A stretch of 64,000 nucleotides of DNA, taken from NCBI RefSeq assembly GCF_030272615.1, contig NC_081410.1, positions 260,884,437 to 260,948,436 of the forward strand, given 5' to 3'. The notes beneath the pieces were generated by a model that was not told where the DNA came from, made no database searches, and saw only the letters and a program-made list of their open reading frames with translations. Source of the stretch: Cryptomeria japonica. Its lineage: Eukaryota; Streptophyta; Pinopsida; Cupressales; Cupressaceae. Position 1 is the stretch's first letter. Each line of letters begins with the position of its first letter. The translations under genes were made by a program, and so were the position numbers. This document shows, in pieces, positions 10,881 to 23,029 of the stretch.

Positions 10881-11543
10881 TTCAGAATATTGTTAGTATA
10901 TGGGGACTTGATAACTTTATGGATAGGGGGTTAAGTGTCACAAACCTACTAAACTTAACTTGCTAATGTTTGTAAAGTCAAGAAGGTGATATTCAGAGGC
11001 CTTGATATTGATGGTATAGAAGGTTGCATTGCTTAGCTGACAGGGTTGTCAATTGAGGGGACAAAGGCTTTTAAATATAGGAAGGAAAATGATGAAATCA
11101 TTAAGGAATTTTTGAAAGGTAAAGTAAAAATAAAGCAATAGTGAGTGGGATATCTTAGGGTGTCTTTACCCAAGCCTTGGTAGGAGGCCACTTTTTAATT
11201 GTGAGGTATTTTTCACTAGAGTGGAGGTTAAAGTGCATATATTCTTCTCATTTCACTACATTAAATCATTTTTGACATAAGAAACTAGTTAGATTCCTAT
11301 TCTTCTAGATAATATCTTTTGGTTACTATATTATGAATGTGCATTTGGGAAGGGCTTCCCTCCCTTTTCATTAAGCCCTCATTCATTTTCTTGCTCAACA
11401 TGCTCTATCGTTAAAGCCTCTAGCCTCCTTGATGTCTTTTGAGAGTGAGGAGAAGTTACTCTTGGTCAAGTTGGGAGACATCTCAACGAGGGAGGTGGTT
11501 TTGTTTCTAGGACCCATGAGAGAAATGGGGGAAACAAGAATTT
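10881..11543. other. No gene recognised, left flank of PLE
   Basis: Short plus-strand frames with a coding-like look (for example near 11400-11540) occur, but no family could be assigned. The stretch is interrupted by the PLE at 11544. Confidence 0.4.
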
Positions 11544-11589
11544 TGATTGTTGTTGTGCTTTTGGATTTAACTGCGTGAACTTTTATTTG

Positions 11590-11632
11590 CATCAACGTTT
11601 CGGATGACACTCCATGATCCATCATCAAGATG
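11590..11632 (-). ncRNA. Candidate hammerhead ribozyme, PLE left arm
   Basis: On the minus strand the order is CATC, TTGATGA (catalytic box with one substitution from CTGATGA), T, stem II GGATCA / TCATCC with loop TGGAGTG and one C-C mismatch, then GAAA, CGTT and GATG. CATC and GATG form a perfect 4-bp stem I, and stem III would be minimal. The substitution in the box suggests this copy may be inactive. Confidence 0.55.
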
Positions 11633-12040
11633 AGAGAGCTACATAAAGAAAAGATAAAAAGATAGATTGCAGACCAAGACCAATTTAATATAAGGGAGGT
11701 GTGGAGGTGGGAGGTTGGACAAAGTTCAAAGAAGGAAAGGAATAAAAAATAGAGCCAAAAAGGAGAAAAGAGAAAAAATAAGGAAATAGGAGAAGAGAGT
11801 GGAAAAACAAAAGAAAGAGTCCAATAACATACATCAACCAATGATAAATAAAAAATGAATTAAAAAATAGGACACTATAAAGAAAGAGGACTAGAAACCA
11901 AAAACAATAAAATTAAATATGAGAAAAAACAAGAAAGAATCATACACAACCACACCAAAACATATACACACACACAAAAAAAAAAAAACCGAATAAATAC
12001 AAACTGGTAAGAAACACATATATACATATCTATTAACTTT

Positions 12041-12172
<132 letters not shown>

Positions 12173-12429
12173 TATAAGAGGAGAAGCCTAGAATAAAGGA
12201 AAATAAAAAGAAAAAAAAATTAAAAGAAAAGGAAAATTAAAAAACACATAAAAAAGACGAGAGAGTGAGAGGGGACGAAAACAAAAATACAAGAGTAGAA
12301 GGAGAAAGGAAAGAGAAGGGGTGAAGGAAACAAAGGGAGGGGAGAGAGAAGGAAAAGAGATCGGGAGCCTACAAAAGAGTAGACAAAGGGCCAGAGAGGG
12401 GAGAAGAGATGCTAAGAGGGGGGAAGATA

Positions 12430-14402
12430 AGGGGTTCTAAGGCTAGATAAAAGGGGATGCCAAGAAGAGCTTAAGGACCAGTTGTCGTCACAATTGAGGT
12501 TTGATGGGTGATTATAGATCTCAACAGCCTCTTTGAGCTTCCTTTTGAAGAAGTTATCTTCTTTGGAAAGTATTTGAGTGTGCTCTAAACATATATGATG
12601 CTTCGTACAGGAGTGGTTGGCCAAGGCAGATTTGAGAACACGCTCATGCTTGATGTTAATAGAGTATTCTTTGATTCTGGTTTTGAAGGGGCGGCCGGTT
12701 TCACCAATGTATGGGGTGCCACATGAGAAAACAACTTCGTAGACACCGAAATCAAGGAGGCTATCTTTAGGATATTTGATGGGAGAGATGCATTTACTGA
12801 AGGTGTGGAGAGGCTTGAAAGTACAACGAATGCCCTTTTTAAGGAGGATTATGAAATTTTTGTGGGATTTACCAACAATGCAAGGGAGGGTGGTTGTGGG
12901 AGGAATGAAGGGAGTGGTAGGCTTGGGTTTGGAGTAGAAGCTACATTTGGTTTGGTTGATGGTTCTGGATATTTGCTTGTTACTATAACCATTCAAAAGA
13001 AAGACATGAAGAAGGAAATCTAATTCTTGGTTTAAGTGATCAACATCACAAACAGAAAGGCTCTAGAGGTCAAGGTTTTGAGGATGCTATATTTTTTAGT
13101 AGGGTGGTGGTGGGATGAGGAGTGGAGATAAAGGTTAGTGTGGGTAGATTTGCGGTAAACCGTCCGAGCTAGGGAGTCACTAGGTTTCTTGGTAAGCAAG
13201 ATGTCAAGAAAGGGGAGTTGGTTATTAGACTCAATCTCTTTGGTAAAAGAGATACAAGAGGAAACTATTAAAGTGGGTATGAAACTCTTCAAGCTTGTCT
13301 AAGCCATGTGGCCAACAGACATTGGCATATCCACATAGCGTTTCCGCGACTTAGGCTTAAGGGGGAAAGAGAAGAGGGTGGACTCTTCAAAGTGCTCCAT
13401 ATAAAGCTTAGCTATAATAGAAGAGAGAGAGGAAACCATCACTACACCATCTACCTACTCATAGATCACTCCTTGAAAGTGAAAAAAGTGGACCTAAGGC
13501 AAGCTCAACTAAAGAGGTCACTTCTTCATTGGTCTTGCGCTTGACAATCTCAATGAAGTCAAGAAGGGGAACTTTGATAAAAAGAGAGACAACATCTAAG
13601 CTCACCAAGATGTCATTGTTGTCAAGTTTCTTATTCTGAATAAACTAGGCAAAGTGGGCAGAGTCTTTGACAAAAGAGTTTGATTTGCCTGAAAGAGGAG
13701 AGATTAATTTAGCTAAGAAGGCTGCAAGCTTGTAAGTAGGGGAGCTCATGGTGTCAACGATGGGACGGAGCGGAGAACCAACCGTATGAATCTTAGGGAC
13801 CTCGTATATGCAGGGGGTTATTTCCTTGCAGGGGACCAAAGACTTTTTGAAAGACTTTTTGTTAGATTCAATGAAGGACGAGCGAGAGATATAGCATATT
13901 TGACCTTTTTAAGACTGTTAGGGAAAGAATTGAAAGGCAAAACTTTGTAACTAGTTGAGTCTTATAACAAAGCCAACATTTTGGAGATGTATTCTTGCTT
14001 GTCCATGAGGACGGTAGCATTGCCCTTATCTGCTTTGATAATGACTCTCATTATTACTCAACAACTTGTTTAAGGCAGCATGCTCAGATTTACGAAAGCA
14101 ACACCTAGGAGGTTTGGCATGCCTGAGAGCAAAAGAACAATCTTGCCTAACCTCCTTAGTGACATCAGTGGGGACGGAACAGATAGAGTTTTCAACTTCA
14201 GTAAGAAATTTATGATGTGGAATGGCACACGGAGGAAGGGCAAAGGAAAGACATTGAAGGCATCACGATCTAAGTGCGTTTTGGAGAGGTTTACAACGAG
14301 TTTGCTTTCCCAGTCAAGAATTGAGTTAGACGGGTACGAGGAATGGAGAGGGGTAGTCGGACACTGAATGGACAGAGGTCTTTCCTTTGAGCGTGTTCTC
14401 AA
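12430..14402 (-). pseudogene. Penelope-like reverse transcriptase with GIY-YIG endonuclease
   Basis: Read from right to left with frameshifts, the domains are: NLSKTHLDRDAFNVF (about 14290), the PLE-specific IIKADKGNATVLMD (14040-13997), then YEVPKIHTVGSPLRPIVDTM and SPTYKLAAFLAKLISPL (13839-13645). Next is motif A, LVSLDVVSLFIKVP (13611-13572). The catalytic motif C region reads RYVD followed by Met instead of Asp (about 13345-13331). FLDILLTKKP, TVYRKSTHTNLYL and HHHP follow at 13230-13100. The nuclease has GVYEVVFSCGTPYIG and GETGRPFKTRIKEY (12755-12670), with a downstream KLKEAVEIYNHP. The second catalytic RT Asp is lost and stops are present, so this copy is dead. The enzyme would copy element RNA at nicked chromosomal DNA. 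Confidence 0.85.
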
Positions 14403-14427
14403 ATTTGTCTTGGATCACCACTCCTCC

Positions 14428-15309
14428 TCTACCAAGAATCATATGTTTAGAGCACACCCAAATTCTTATCGAAGATAATTTTTCAAAAGGAAGCTGAGAT
14501 CTATAACCATGAATCAAACCTCAATCGTGTGAGCACCTCTTCTCCCCTCTTTGCCCCTTGGTCGTCTCTTCCTTAGGCTCCTAGTCTCTTTTCCCTTCTC
14601 TCTACCCTCCCTTTGCTTCCTTCACCCCTTCTCTTTCCTTTCTCCTTGTGCTCTTGCATTTTTGTTTTTGTTCCCCCCCTCTCTCTAGTTTTTCTTCTGT
14701 TTTTTTCATTTTCCTTCTTTTAATTTTTTTCTTCTTTTTATTTTCCTTCTTTTAATTTTTTTTTCTTTTTATATTAATTTTTGCTTCTTCTTTTTCTTTT
14801 GCACACATAGGCAGATGTGTGTGTTAATAAATATGTATGTATGTGTTTCTCACTTGTTTGTATTTATTCGTGTATTTTTTTTTTAAAACTGTGTATGTTT
14901 TGGTGTGGTTGCATATGATTCTTTCTTGTTTTTTCTCATATTTTATTTTATTTTGGTTTCTAGTTCTTTTTCTTTACAGTGTTTTATTTTTTAATTCATT
15001 TTTAATTTATCATTAGTTGTTGTATGTTATTTGATTTTTTATTTATTTATTCTGCTCTCTTCTCCCATGTCCTTATTTTTTCTCTTTTCTCTTTTTTTGG
15101 CTCTATTATTTATATATTTCCTCTTTGAACTTTGTGCAACCTCCCACCTCCACCCCTCCCTTATAATAAATTGGTCTCGTCTCCAATCTATCTTTTTATC
15201 TTTTCTTTATGCAACTCTCTCATCTGGATGATGGATCATGGAGTGTGATTCGAAACATTGATGCAATTAAAAGTTCACGCAGTTAAATCCAAAAGCACAA
15301 CAACAATCA
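14428..15309 (+). repeat. Right inverted pLTR arm of the PLE
   Basis: This arm is the inverted counterpart of the left arm, including the end of the GIY-YIG coding region (14428-14520), a pyrimidine-rich block (14535-14780) and the outer ribozyme-bearing end. Open frames in this low-complexity T/C-rich arm mirror those in the left arm and are not genes. Confidence 0.85.
15221..15263 (+). ncRNA. Candidate hammerhead ribozyme, PLE right arm
   Basis: The order is CATC 15221-15224, TGGATGA 15225-15231 (two substitutions from CTGATGA), stem II GGATCA 15233-15238 / TGATTC 15246-15251 with loop TGGAGTG, GAAA 15252-15255 and GATG 15260-15263. Stem II is fully pairable (one G-T), and stem I CATC/GATG is perfect. 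Across the three copies the second stem II pair is G-T, G-C and A-T, which supports the helix. Confidence 0.55.
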
Positions 15310-18300
15310 TTATGGACTATGAAAATCTAATGTCTAAGATTTTTAATGTCTTGTTGTTGGTCTTCATGCACCCTTCTATCTAAGGTTTTTGAGGGGTGAG
15401 AGGAGAAAAGAAAGGTATTTATTTAGAATGGGAAAATAAGGTGGAGGTTCTCAAAGATAGGTTGGAGGAACCCAATAGAAAGAGGGCTCACATTTAAAAA
15501 AGGTTGTTTTAGAGGATAAAACTTAGCAAGTTAAGGGAAAAGATGAGGTTTGTGAAGAAGAGGATATCAAAGAAAATGGGAAGTTAAGCAAGGAGTTTGT
15601 GGTTATCTTAGGACCAACCTTTATTTTTCTCAAGTGCTCCAAGAGGGTAGATTCTAGCGATGAGTTTACTTCTATTATCAAGCAACTAGTTAAAAAGATG
15701 GGTGGCATGGAAAATCAGATTTTTGTTCACCTCAACAGTCTAAAGTGGTTTTTTGTAAAAAAAATAAGAGACTCGATCTCAAGATATCCTTACTATATAA
15801 TGGTTAGTGGTGATATGGCTTAGTTGATTTTGGTGGCTACCTTTGACATGACAAACTAAGATGTTACTAAAAATTTATGCAGTCTTGAAGAAGACAAACA
15901 TTAATATGAAGAGAGAACTAATTGCCTAGAAAAAATATAATATGTCATGAAGAACTTGGAGATACTGTTAAATGTGAACATAATGAAAATTCAAAACTAT
16001 GCTAAAAGCATTAATATGATATGCATAGGTTTGAGGAAACAAAAAAGTCCATAATGTAAGGTCCTCGTTTGAGAACTTGCAACCATAAGAAGGCCAAGGT
16101 GATTAGGTTTAATGAGTCAAAAGATTAGTTCGTGGTTGATCACCTACATTTTTTGAAAGATGAGTGGGAAGTGATAGTTTTTTCTCAACTCTTTGCCTTA
16201 TTCTCTTTACTTTTACTCTCTTTTATTGTTATTTTGGGCTTCTATGAGGTAGTCGACTTATACTTTCTTTGTCATTTTAGTGTTTTTTGTAATACTCACT
16301 CTCTTTTCTTTGTCTTCTGATTGATTTTACTAGGTTTAGTTTTTGTTTTAGGTTATTGTGGAGTTCTTGTCTTTTTGTAGCTTTATTAAAACAATGTTTT
16401 ACCTTTTGCTTAGTTCTTTGTTTAACTATTCTTTTGGTGGTGTATATTATTCTTGTTGAGCCCATTATAAAGGATTTTGTGAGCCCCTTTCAAAACCCTA
16501 TTTTTACCCTAATAAAAAATTCCCCTCAAAACTTGTTGCAAAATTCTTACCTCATTTATTACATTTGTGAGAAGTTTGTTGAAAAACCATTCAAACTAGG
16601 GAATTCATCTTTCTTCTTTGAGAAAGCAATATTTATTTCCTTTCTTAAGAGAGATTTGAGAATGACTTCGTTTTGTTGTATCATGGTGAGAGGCGAAATA
16701 CAATCTAAAATTTGTTGTTATGCTTATAGACAAGTTGAATTATCAAAAGACAAGAATTTTCTGAAAAAAAAAAAAGAAAATACTTCCTCTTTGATTTAAT
16801 CGGAATCCAAATACTAGATTGGTTTTTTATTTTACTGTTGCAATTGAATATCATTCTAGCAACCTTAAATGACGAAAAAATTAGAGTTTTGGTCTCCATC
16901 TTTGAGACAAGACTAACAAGAATTTTATTTCAAAAAAAATCTTCTTTGGCAAGAATTTATTCTTGGTAAGAAAGACCCAAACATGGACGTGGTTGAAGCT
17001 AAATATTAAAAAATCAAGGACTTTGCAACTAATTCTCCTCCAACCAAGATTTTAAAAAATAAATTAATGGTGTTGTTTTGTAATCCCATAATTAGCAGCT
17101 TTGTCCTTAGTCTAAGGATACTTGCCTTGAAAAAAGGATCAACATAATTATTTCTACAAACAAAATTAAGGAAACACACTTGTGATTGAGTTATCTAGTT
17201 TGTGTCTTTCCTTATTTGTATTGTGAGAGAGAATAATTAAAGTGCCAACCAAGAAGGAACATCTTCTCAAACAAGGAAGAAAATGAATAGAAATGTCTCA
17301 TGTTTCTATTTACGCTTTTAAAATAGTTATTGCTTAGTAATTGCCCTTCAATAAAGATAAATAGATTAAAAAGACACTAATTATGTGTTTTATGCGTGCT
17401 TGCCACTAAACTACCAATCAACTTTTTGTGTTTCCCATTGCCACTTAGCCACTTAGCTAATTGCTAATCAAGATTTGTGCCAAGGTTTTTTTTAGAGGAT
17501 GTCAAGTTCTACTCTTTTAATGTCTTGGGACCTTTTGAATATTCCATGCATCACCTTGAATTCTTAAAATATATACATTTACCTACTATTACATGATATA
17601 CATCTATTCTACTATTCTTATATATCACTTTGTTGTTTGAAGATTTACTGTAATCCCCTAATTTTCCTATGGAATGCTATTGTTTGAATGCTATAGTTTT
17701 AAATTATAGATCTATTTGGTAGAGATAATTTGTTTGCTTCTAAATGTATCGTGTTAGTTTAATGGATCTATTTGGTATAGATACTTTACTTGCTTCTAAA
17801 TGTATCTTGTAAAAACTTAAGGTTGTAATGCATCTCTAGGAATGACATCTAATCCTTTTCACATGTTACTTTGGAACATCCATACATAAAATTAAATGAA
17901 AAATTATTCTCTAGAAATGGTTGGAGTTGGTGAAAAAAGATATTTATCAACTATCCCCAACATTGCAAGTCTATAATGATAACTGACTATAAACCTCGTG
18001 TAGGAAATTCTTCATTTACCTTGTTTGGGCTTATTAAATCATGGTTTGATTAATCCTCGAGTTTTGTATCTTATTTAAGCACTAAATATAATATCCTCCT
18101 TATCTGATAATTATGGTCTTGAGAAAACTTGATTTCTTCAGTCTCATCATAAAAATCTTCTCCAAATAGTCAATCAAGCAAAGGGAGAAAATGATTAAAT
18201 TCTCCATCTCTTATTGTACACTTGCATTCTTCTTACGCAAGAGCTAAAGTATGAACATGATCATCTAATAACATTTCATCTCCATTAGTAGCTCTTGTTC

Positions 18301-18439
18301 TTCTGTGATATCCACTTTTGTCATAGACTCATTGGCAATTATTGAATGTTTAACATGATTCTTCATTGATATACATATGAGATGTTGAAGATGAGGATGA
18401 CAATGCTTTACCTTTTTCAATATAGTTCTCTATCTTTGT
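15310..18439. other. No gene recognised
   Basis: This is an AT-rich stretch. Frames at 15599-15823 and 16132-16799 are open for 60-150 codons, but they show no family motif and lie in T-rich sequence. They may be decayed retroelement text. No LTR, RNA gene or host exon was recognised. Confidence 0.45.
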
Positions 18440-18444
18440 CATAT

Positions 18445-18909
18445 TGTTGGTGTAAATAAATATTCATCATGGATATTATTACACTTTACTTAAGTTTACT
18501 TAGGAAATGCATTTCATAGTAGTTTGGGTATGAGACACTTGGGTGTTTGCGCCACATTGGGATAGTGTGTGTAGGAGAATTTCCACCTTTTATGGTGTTG
18601 ATCTTATCTTGTTGTTACATTCCACCTCATGTGGAATATTTTATTATTTCTCCTACCTACCCACACCTATTTCCTACCTACCCTTGTTTCTTATTGAGCC
18701 ACATGTCATGTTTGTGTGCTCACATATCCCTAGCCTAGCCTATATAAGCAGGCTCATCTCCATTGTTTGTACGGGCATTCATTGAACATCTTGTAATGAT
18801 CCAGTTGATCATATTTTCATCTTGATAGAATACAGTTTATTCCTATCATCTATTTTGTTCTCTCTTATTTGTGTCTTCCATTGCCTCTAGATCTTGGCAA
18901 AATCTCACA
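18445..18909 (+). repeat. 5' LTR of the TRIM-like element
   Basis: Starts TGTTGGTGTAAATA and ends ATCTCACA. Its first three bases (TGT) are absent from the 3' copy. The LTR holds a TATATAAG box at 18741-18748. Confidence 0.9.
18741..18748 (+). promoter_or_regulatory. Likely LTR TATA box
   Basis: TATATAAG lies in the right half of the 5' LTR, about 160 bp before its end, and an identical box occurs in the 3' LTR. The position fits an LTR promoter whose transcript starts inside the LTR. Confidence 0.5.
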
Positions 18910-18921
18910 TGGTATCAGAGC
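18910..18921 (+). other. Primer binding site (initiator Met tRNA type)
   Basis: TGGTATCAGAGC directly follows the LTR end. A second, slightly altered copy, CACATGGTATCAAAGCC, lies about 28 bp downstream, so the PBS region is duplicated. Confidence 0.9.
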
Positions 18922-19199
18922 TGGTCCATGTCTCACATGGTATCAAAGCCATTAGAGTGCCATTGGTTTGCCAATTGAGAGCATTGTTTGCTTTCATCAT
19001 CTCTCTTTTGGGGGAGGGTTTTTTCCCATTGGGTTTTTCTCTCTTTCCCCGCTTTGTGAGAGATTGCATTGCATTGCTTTGCATGCATTTGCATTTGTAC
19101 ATGGGTACCTAACATGGCCTCATAGTCGGGACCCATCTTGCATTGCTTAGTTGCATTGTAGACTTTAGTGCATTCCCCTAAGTTGCACTTAAGGGGGGG

Positions 19200-19661
19200 T
19201 GGTGTAAATAAATATTCATCATGGATATTATTACACTTTACTTAAGTTTACTTAGGAAATGCATTTCATAGTAGTTTGGGTATGAGACACTTGGGTGTTT
19301 GTGCCACATTCAGATAGTGTGTGTAGGAGAATTTCTACCTTTTATGGTGTTGATCTTATCTCATTGTTACATTCCACCTCATGTGGAATATTTTATTATT
19401 TCTCCTACCCACCCACACCTATTTCCTACCTACCCTTGTTTCTTATTGAGCCACATGTCATGTTTGTGTGCTCACATATCCCTAGCCTAGCCTATATAAG
19501 CAAGCTCATCTACATTGTTTGTATGGGCATTCATTGAACATCTTGTAATGATCCAATTGATCATATTTTCATCTTGATAGAATACAGTTTATTCCTATCA
19601 TCTATTTTGTTCTCTCTTATTTGTGCTTTCCATTGCCTCTAGATCTTGGCAAAATTTCACA
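19200..19661 (+). repeat. 3' LTR of the TRIM-like element
   Basis: Starts TGGTGTAAATA right after the polypurine tract and ends ATTTCACA before the CATAT duplication. It is about 97 percent identical to the 5' LTR. Confidence 0.9.
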
Positions 19662-19666
19662 CATAT

Positions 19667-22600
19667 AAATCTTTTCCTCTGAATCATCATGAAGAAGTTT
19701 CATCTTCACATCCATGTGCTCAACCTCAAGATTGTTAGGATTGGTTGTTGTACACCTTGCATGATATGTATTAATTTAATTATCTGGAGTAAAATATTTA
19801 TTTTAGGTGCATCCTTAGGTGATGTGTTTAGCAACATTAAATATTTATTTAGTTTGACTTGTGAAGCTGTATGTAACATTGGGTTAGATATTTATGTCTA
19901 GGTTACACATGGGAAAAATATTTAATATTGGAAAACTTAATACCAAAAATTAAATGTAGGGTCAATTGTTTTGTGGACTCGTGGTTTTACCTCACCACTT
20001 GGTTGATTTGTGTTAGCTTGACTCTATAATGTTTAGTAGTTGAGGTTGGTAGTTGGTGGTTTTGTCTTGGTTGTCATTATATTAAGTCTTCTTCTAAGGA
20101 ATGCATACGTTAAGAATGACATGGGATGTGGGAATACATGTTTGGACACATGGAGGATGCATAGAAAGATCTTTATGTTTTATAAGTGTTCATGGAGACT
20201 CTATAAGTATATTATAATATTTTATTGTTGAATAATATATTGAGTGTACATGCTTTCTGACACTAGGTTTTTCTTTTGATGATGGTTTTCTCAAGTAATA
20301 TCGTGTGTTACGTGTTCTATGTCTTTTATCTTTGCATATGGTTATTATTTAAGATCACATGCATATTTTCTCTCATAGGTGATGTAGAAAATGGTTTGAT
20401 CAACATATATAATTTTACTAACAAATGGTATTAAATTTGTGGTTGTGGTTGTAGGGCTTCAAAGATCGATGTTTTAGTATAACCTTATTTGAGTAGATAT
20501 GATACAAAGTTGAAGCCATCACAATACAAGACAATTTCAAACATTTCAAGATATGAGACACATTTTTAGGTTGTTTTATAGATCTTTGGTCTTGGGGTTG
20601 TAGATTTGTGGTTATTTTTTTTATAAATTTGGTGTTTGAATTTGAGTTTTGAAAAGGTTTTTCCTATGTATTCACTATGGGAGTTTTGTGGGGGATGTTT
20701 CATAAATTGGATTTACAAGTGATCTAGTGTTTGAGTATTGAGATCTATAGATCTTCTTGGTTATCTTAGTTTTGTAGGTTACCAATGTTATGATGAGTTT
20801 CCATGTTTCATTGGTTTTCGATCTTAGATTCTTGTAAGTTGTGGATTAGCTACCCATTTTCTTGTAGTGGGATAACTTGAATGTATATTATCTATATCCA
20901 TGTGATTGATTTAGTGTTGATGTAGGGCCTTGTATATGGTTATTTATGCATTGATGGTTAGAGTGTTTGGATATCATATTGTTAGCACTTGTAGCATGTT
21001 GTTTTATCATGATTTCATGCTATCTTGGTTACACATTTCAGTTAAATATTTTGACAATGATGGTTTGGCTACTTGGTACTGATTCCTAATGTTTTGGTGG
21101 TGGTTGTATCTTCTCTTCTTGCAGATATTGGTTCTACTAATTCTATGTAGCTATTGGTATTGTAGTTGAGTGTGTGCAGATCCTGCATAATATTTTGTAG
21201 TGATTATTGGTGTCATAGAGGAGCTCTTGGATATTATTGTTTTAGTGAGATTGTATTGACATCTTGGGTTTTATTGACATGAGATGATTATATTCATGTG
21301 ATTGGAGATATTAAAATCTTCATTAGTTATGGAGGATTTTTGGAATATTTGGTTGAGGTGTTGGATTTATGACTTGTTGACTTTGATAAGTGATCATTTC
21401 TTGTAGGATGGAGTTTTCTTGTTCCATGGTGTACTCTTGATAATTGATTAAAGTGTTGGCATGATACATGCTCTTAGGAGCAAATATGTTCATTGGATCA
21501 TATGAACTATTGAGGAGATGATAGATAATGATGTCATGATGTGTTCCTAATTCTATAGATGAATAGTTGAAGATTTGATAATGGTCTTTTTGGTTCTCTT
21601 GGTATTGAGTACATTGATCATTTGCTTGGAAAATTCATGATAATGTTGTGTTAATTTGAATCTTGGGATGTATTGATCGGTTATAGGTTCTCATGGATAC
21701 TTGGAGACTTATATGAGGTTGGAATTATCTTATTTTCAAATACATTTGTTGAGATATTCCCTACTTAGATGTTTCAAGAATATTTTTAAGGATCCTTCAT
21801 CTAAATATAGACATGAGTTCATGATGGACCTATAGAGGAGATTGTTCTTAGAGAGAGTAATGATGACTTTGTTTTTTTGGAGGAGAATTATCATTCCCCA
21901 CTCTTGGTCTACTTGATAGATAATAATCTTAGAGGTATTTCCCATTTTTTATTTCTCAAGGATATGGGCCTTGAGCTATGGTTAGTTAGTTTTAAAGGGT
22001 TTTCTCATAATCCATATGAGATGTTTCGTGATTTAAAGGGTTTATCTCATAATCCATATGAGATTATTCGTGATTTATTTCATTTATAAGTAGTTTAGGA
22101 GATGTTACTAGGCTGATTTTATAATTTGGGAATGGATTTGAATTTGATCTTCCTTTCTTAGAGAGGGTTACATCAATGTTGATTATATGAGATACATATG
22201 TCTTGTTTAATCTTGGAGATTGAACGGTTGGGTGTTGTTGGGGATTTTTATTTGGGTTTGTAAAGGATATATTACTTGACACAACTTAGCGTTTAGATGT
22301 ATGTATAGAAGGAAATGCTACACGCTTTGATTTGTAGGCTCTCTCTTTGGTCTTGTTCTTCTTCTTGGATTTTTATATTCACATGACATTAAATTTGAGA
22401 TTTATGTGGATATATGGTGATAACTGTGTTTGAGGTCATGTGTTGTTTACTTTTCTTTGGTGAAAATTTTGATTTTTTTTTATCTTTCTTTTGTTGACTG
22501 TGGAGAACTTGAGAGAGCTATGAAAACTAGTAGTGATAAATGTATTGCAACAAATTTGTTTGCAGATTTTGCATTTCTTTATGGATGTTTCTTGATACTA

Positions 22601-23029
22601 GATTATATAGATTACCCATTCTATGTAATTTTATTATACACTTGGTATGCCATGATATATTTTCATATTTTATATTACCCATGGAATGGGATTTTTTGAG
22701 ATGTGTATATTCTTCACTAACAAGTTTGACATATGACGCGTGTGATTGTAGTTTGTAGGTTCAATATGTTTTTATTAGGATTAAGGTGCAATCTACCTTG
22801 TAAATCCTATGACATGGTTCCAACATCCTTGGAAAATAACCTAAGGCACTTAGGATGTATTGGGAAAATAATTTGTAATATCTAATTCTCACTATTGATT
22901 GTAATACATTCATAAGGGGTGATGGGTTCCACTATCTTTAGGCAATCCTATGTATCGCACATGAGATTTAGTCCCTCTTCTTAAGGGAAGGAATTTCTTC
23001 AATGCAAGTGGATCTATTGAAAAATTTTA
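19667..23029. other. No gene recognised, T/G-rich stretch
   Basis: The plus strand is markedly rich in T and G for about 3 kb (for example 20000-22100), with no long frame. This may be untranslated or LTR sequence of the Copia relic downstream. The only structure noted is the duplication at 21991-22073. Confidence 0.4.
21991..22073. repeat. Two-copy 41-42 bp tandem duplication
   Basis: TTTAAAGGGTTTTCTCATAA... (21991-22031) is repeated at 22032-22073 with a few changes. Each copy contains CTCAT/ATGAG arms around AATCCAT, a short inverted repeat. Confidence 0.85.

Larger units (their letters stand above)
18445..19661 (+). mobile_element. Small non-coding LTR retrotransposon (TRIM-like)
   Basis: Two direct repeats of about 460 bp flank only 290 bp of internal DNA. 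A 5-bp TSD (CATAT, 18440-18444 and 19662-19666) frames the element. The PBS is TGGTATCAGAGC (18910-18921, initiator Met tRNA type), immediately after the 5' LTR. The PPT is AAGGGGGGG at 19191-19199, just before the 3' LTR. The internal region encodes nothing, so mobilisation would need enzymes from another element. LTRs differ at about 14 of 459 aligned positions, mostly transitions. Confidence 0.93.

Noticed and set aside
11395-11841. 148-codon minus-strand frame
   Set aside because: It lies across the PLE left arm, and a similar frame occurs in the inverted right arm (15031-15231). It is low-complexity pLTR sequence, not a gene.
16132-16799. Plus-strand frames rich in Phe, Leu and Ser suggesting membrane proteins
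   Set aside because: T-rich DNA gives hydrophobic chance translations. No start context, splice sites or family motif.
19667-22950. Host gene or lncRNA in the T/G-rich stretch
   Set aside because: No splice-consistent coding exon or conserved motif was visible. Composition alone is not enough.
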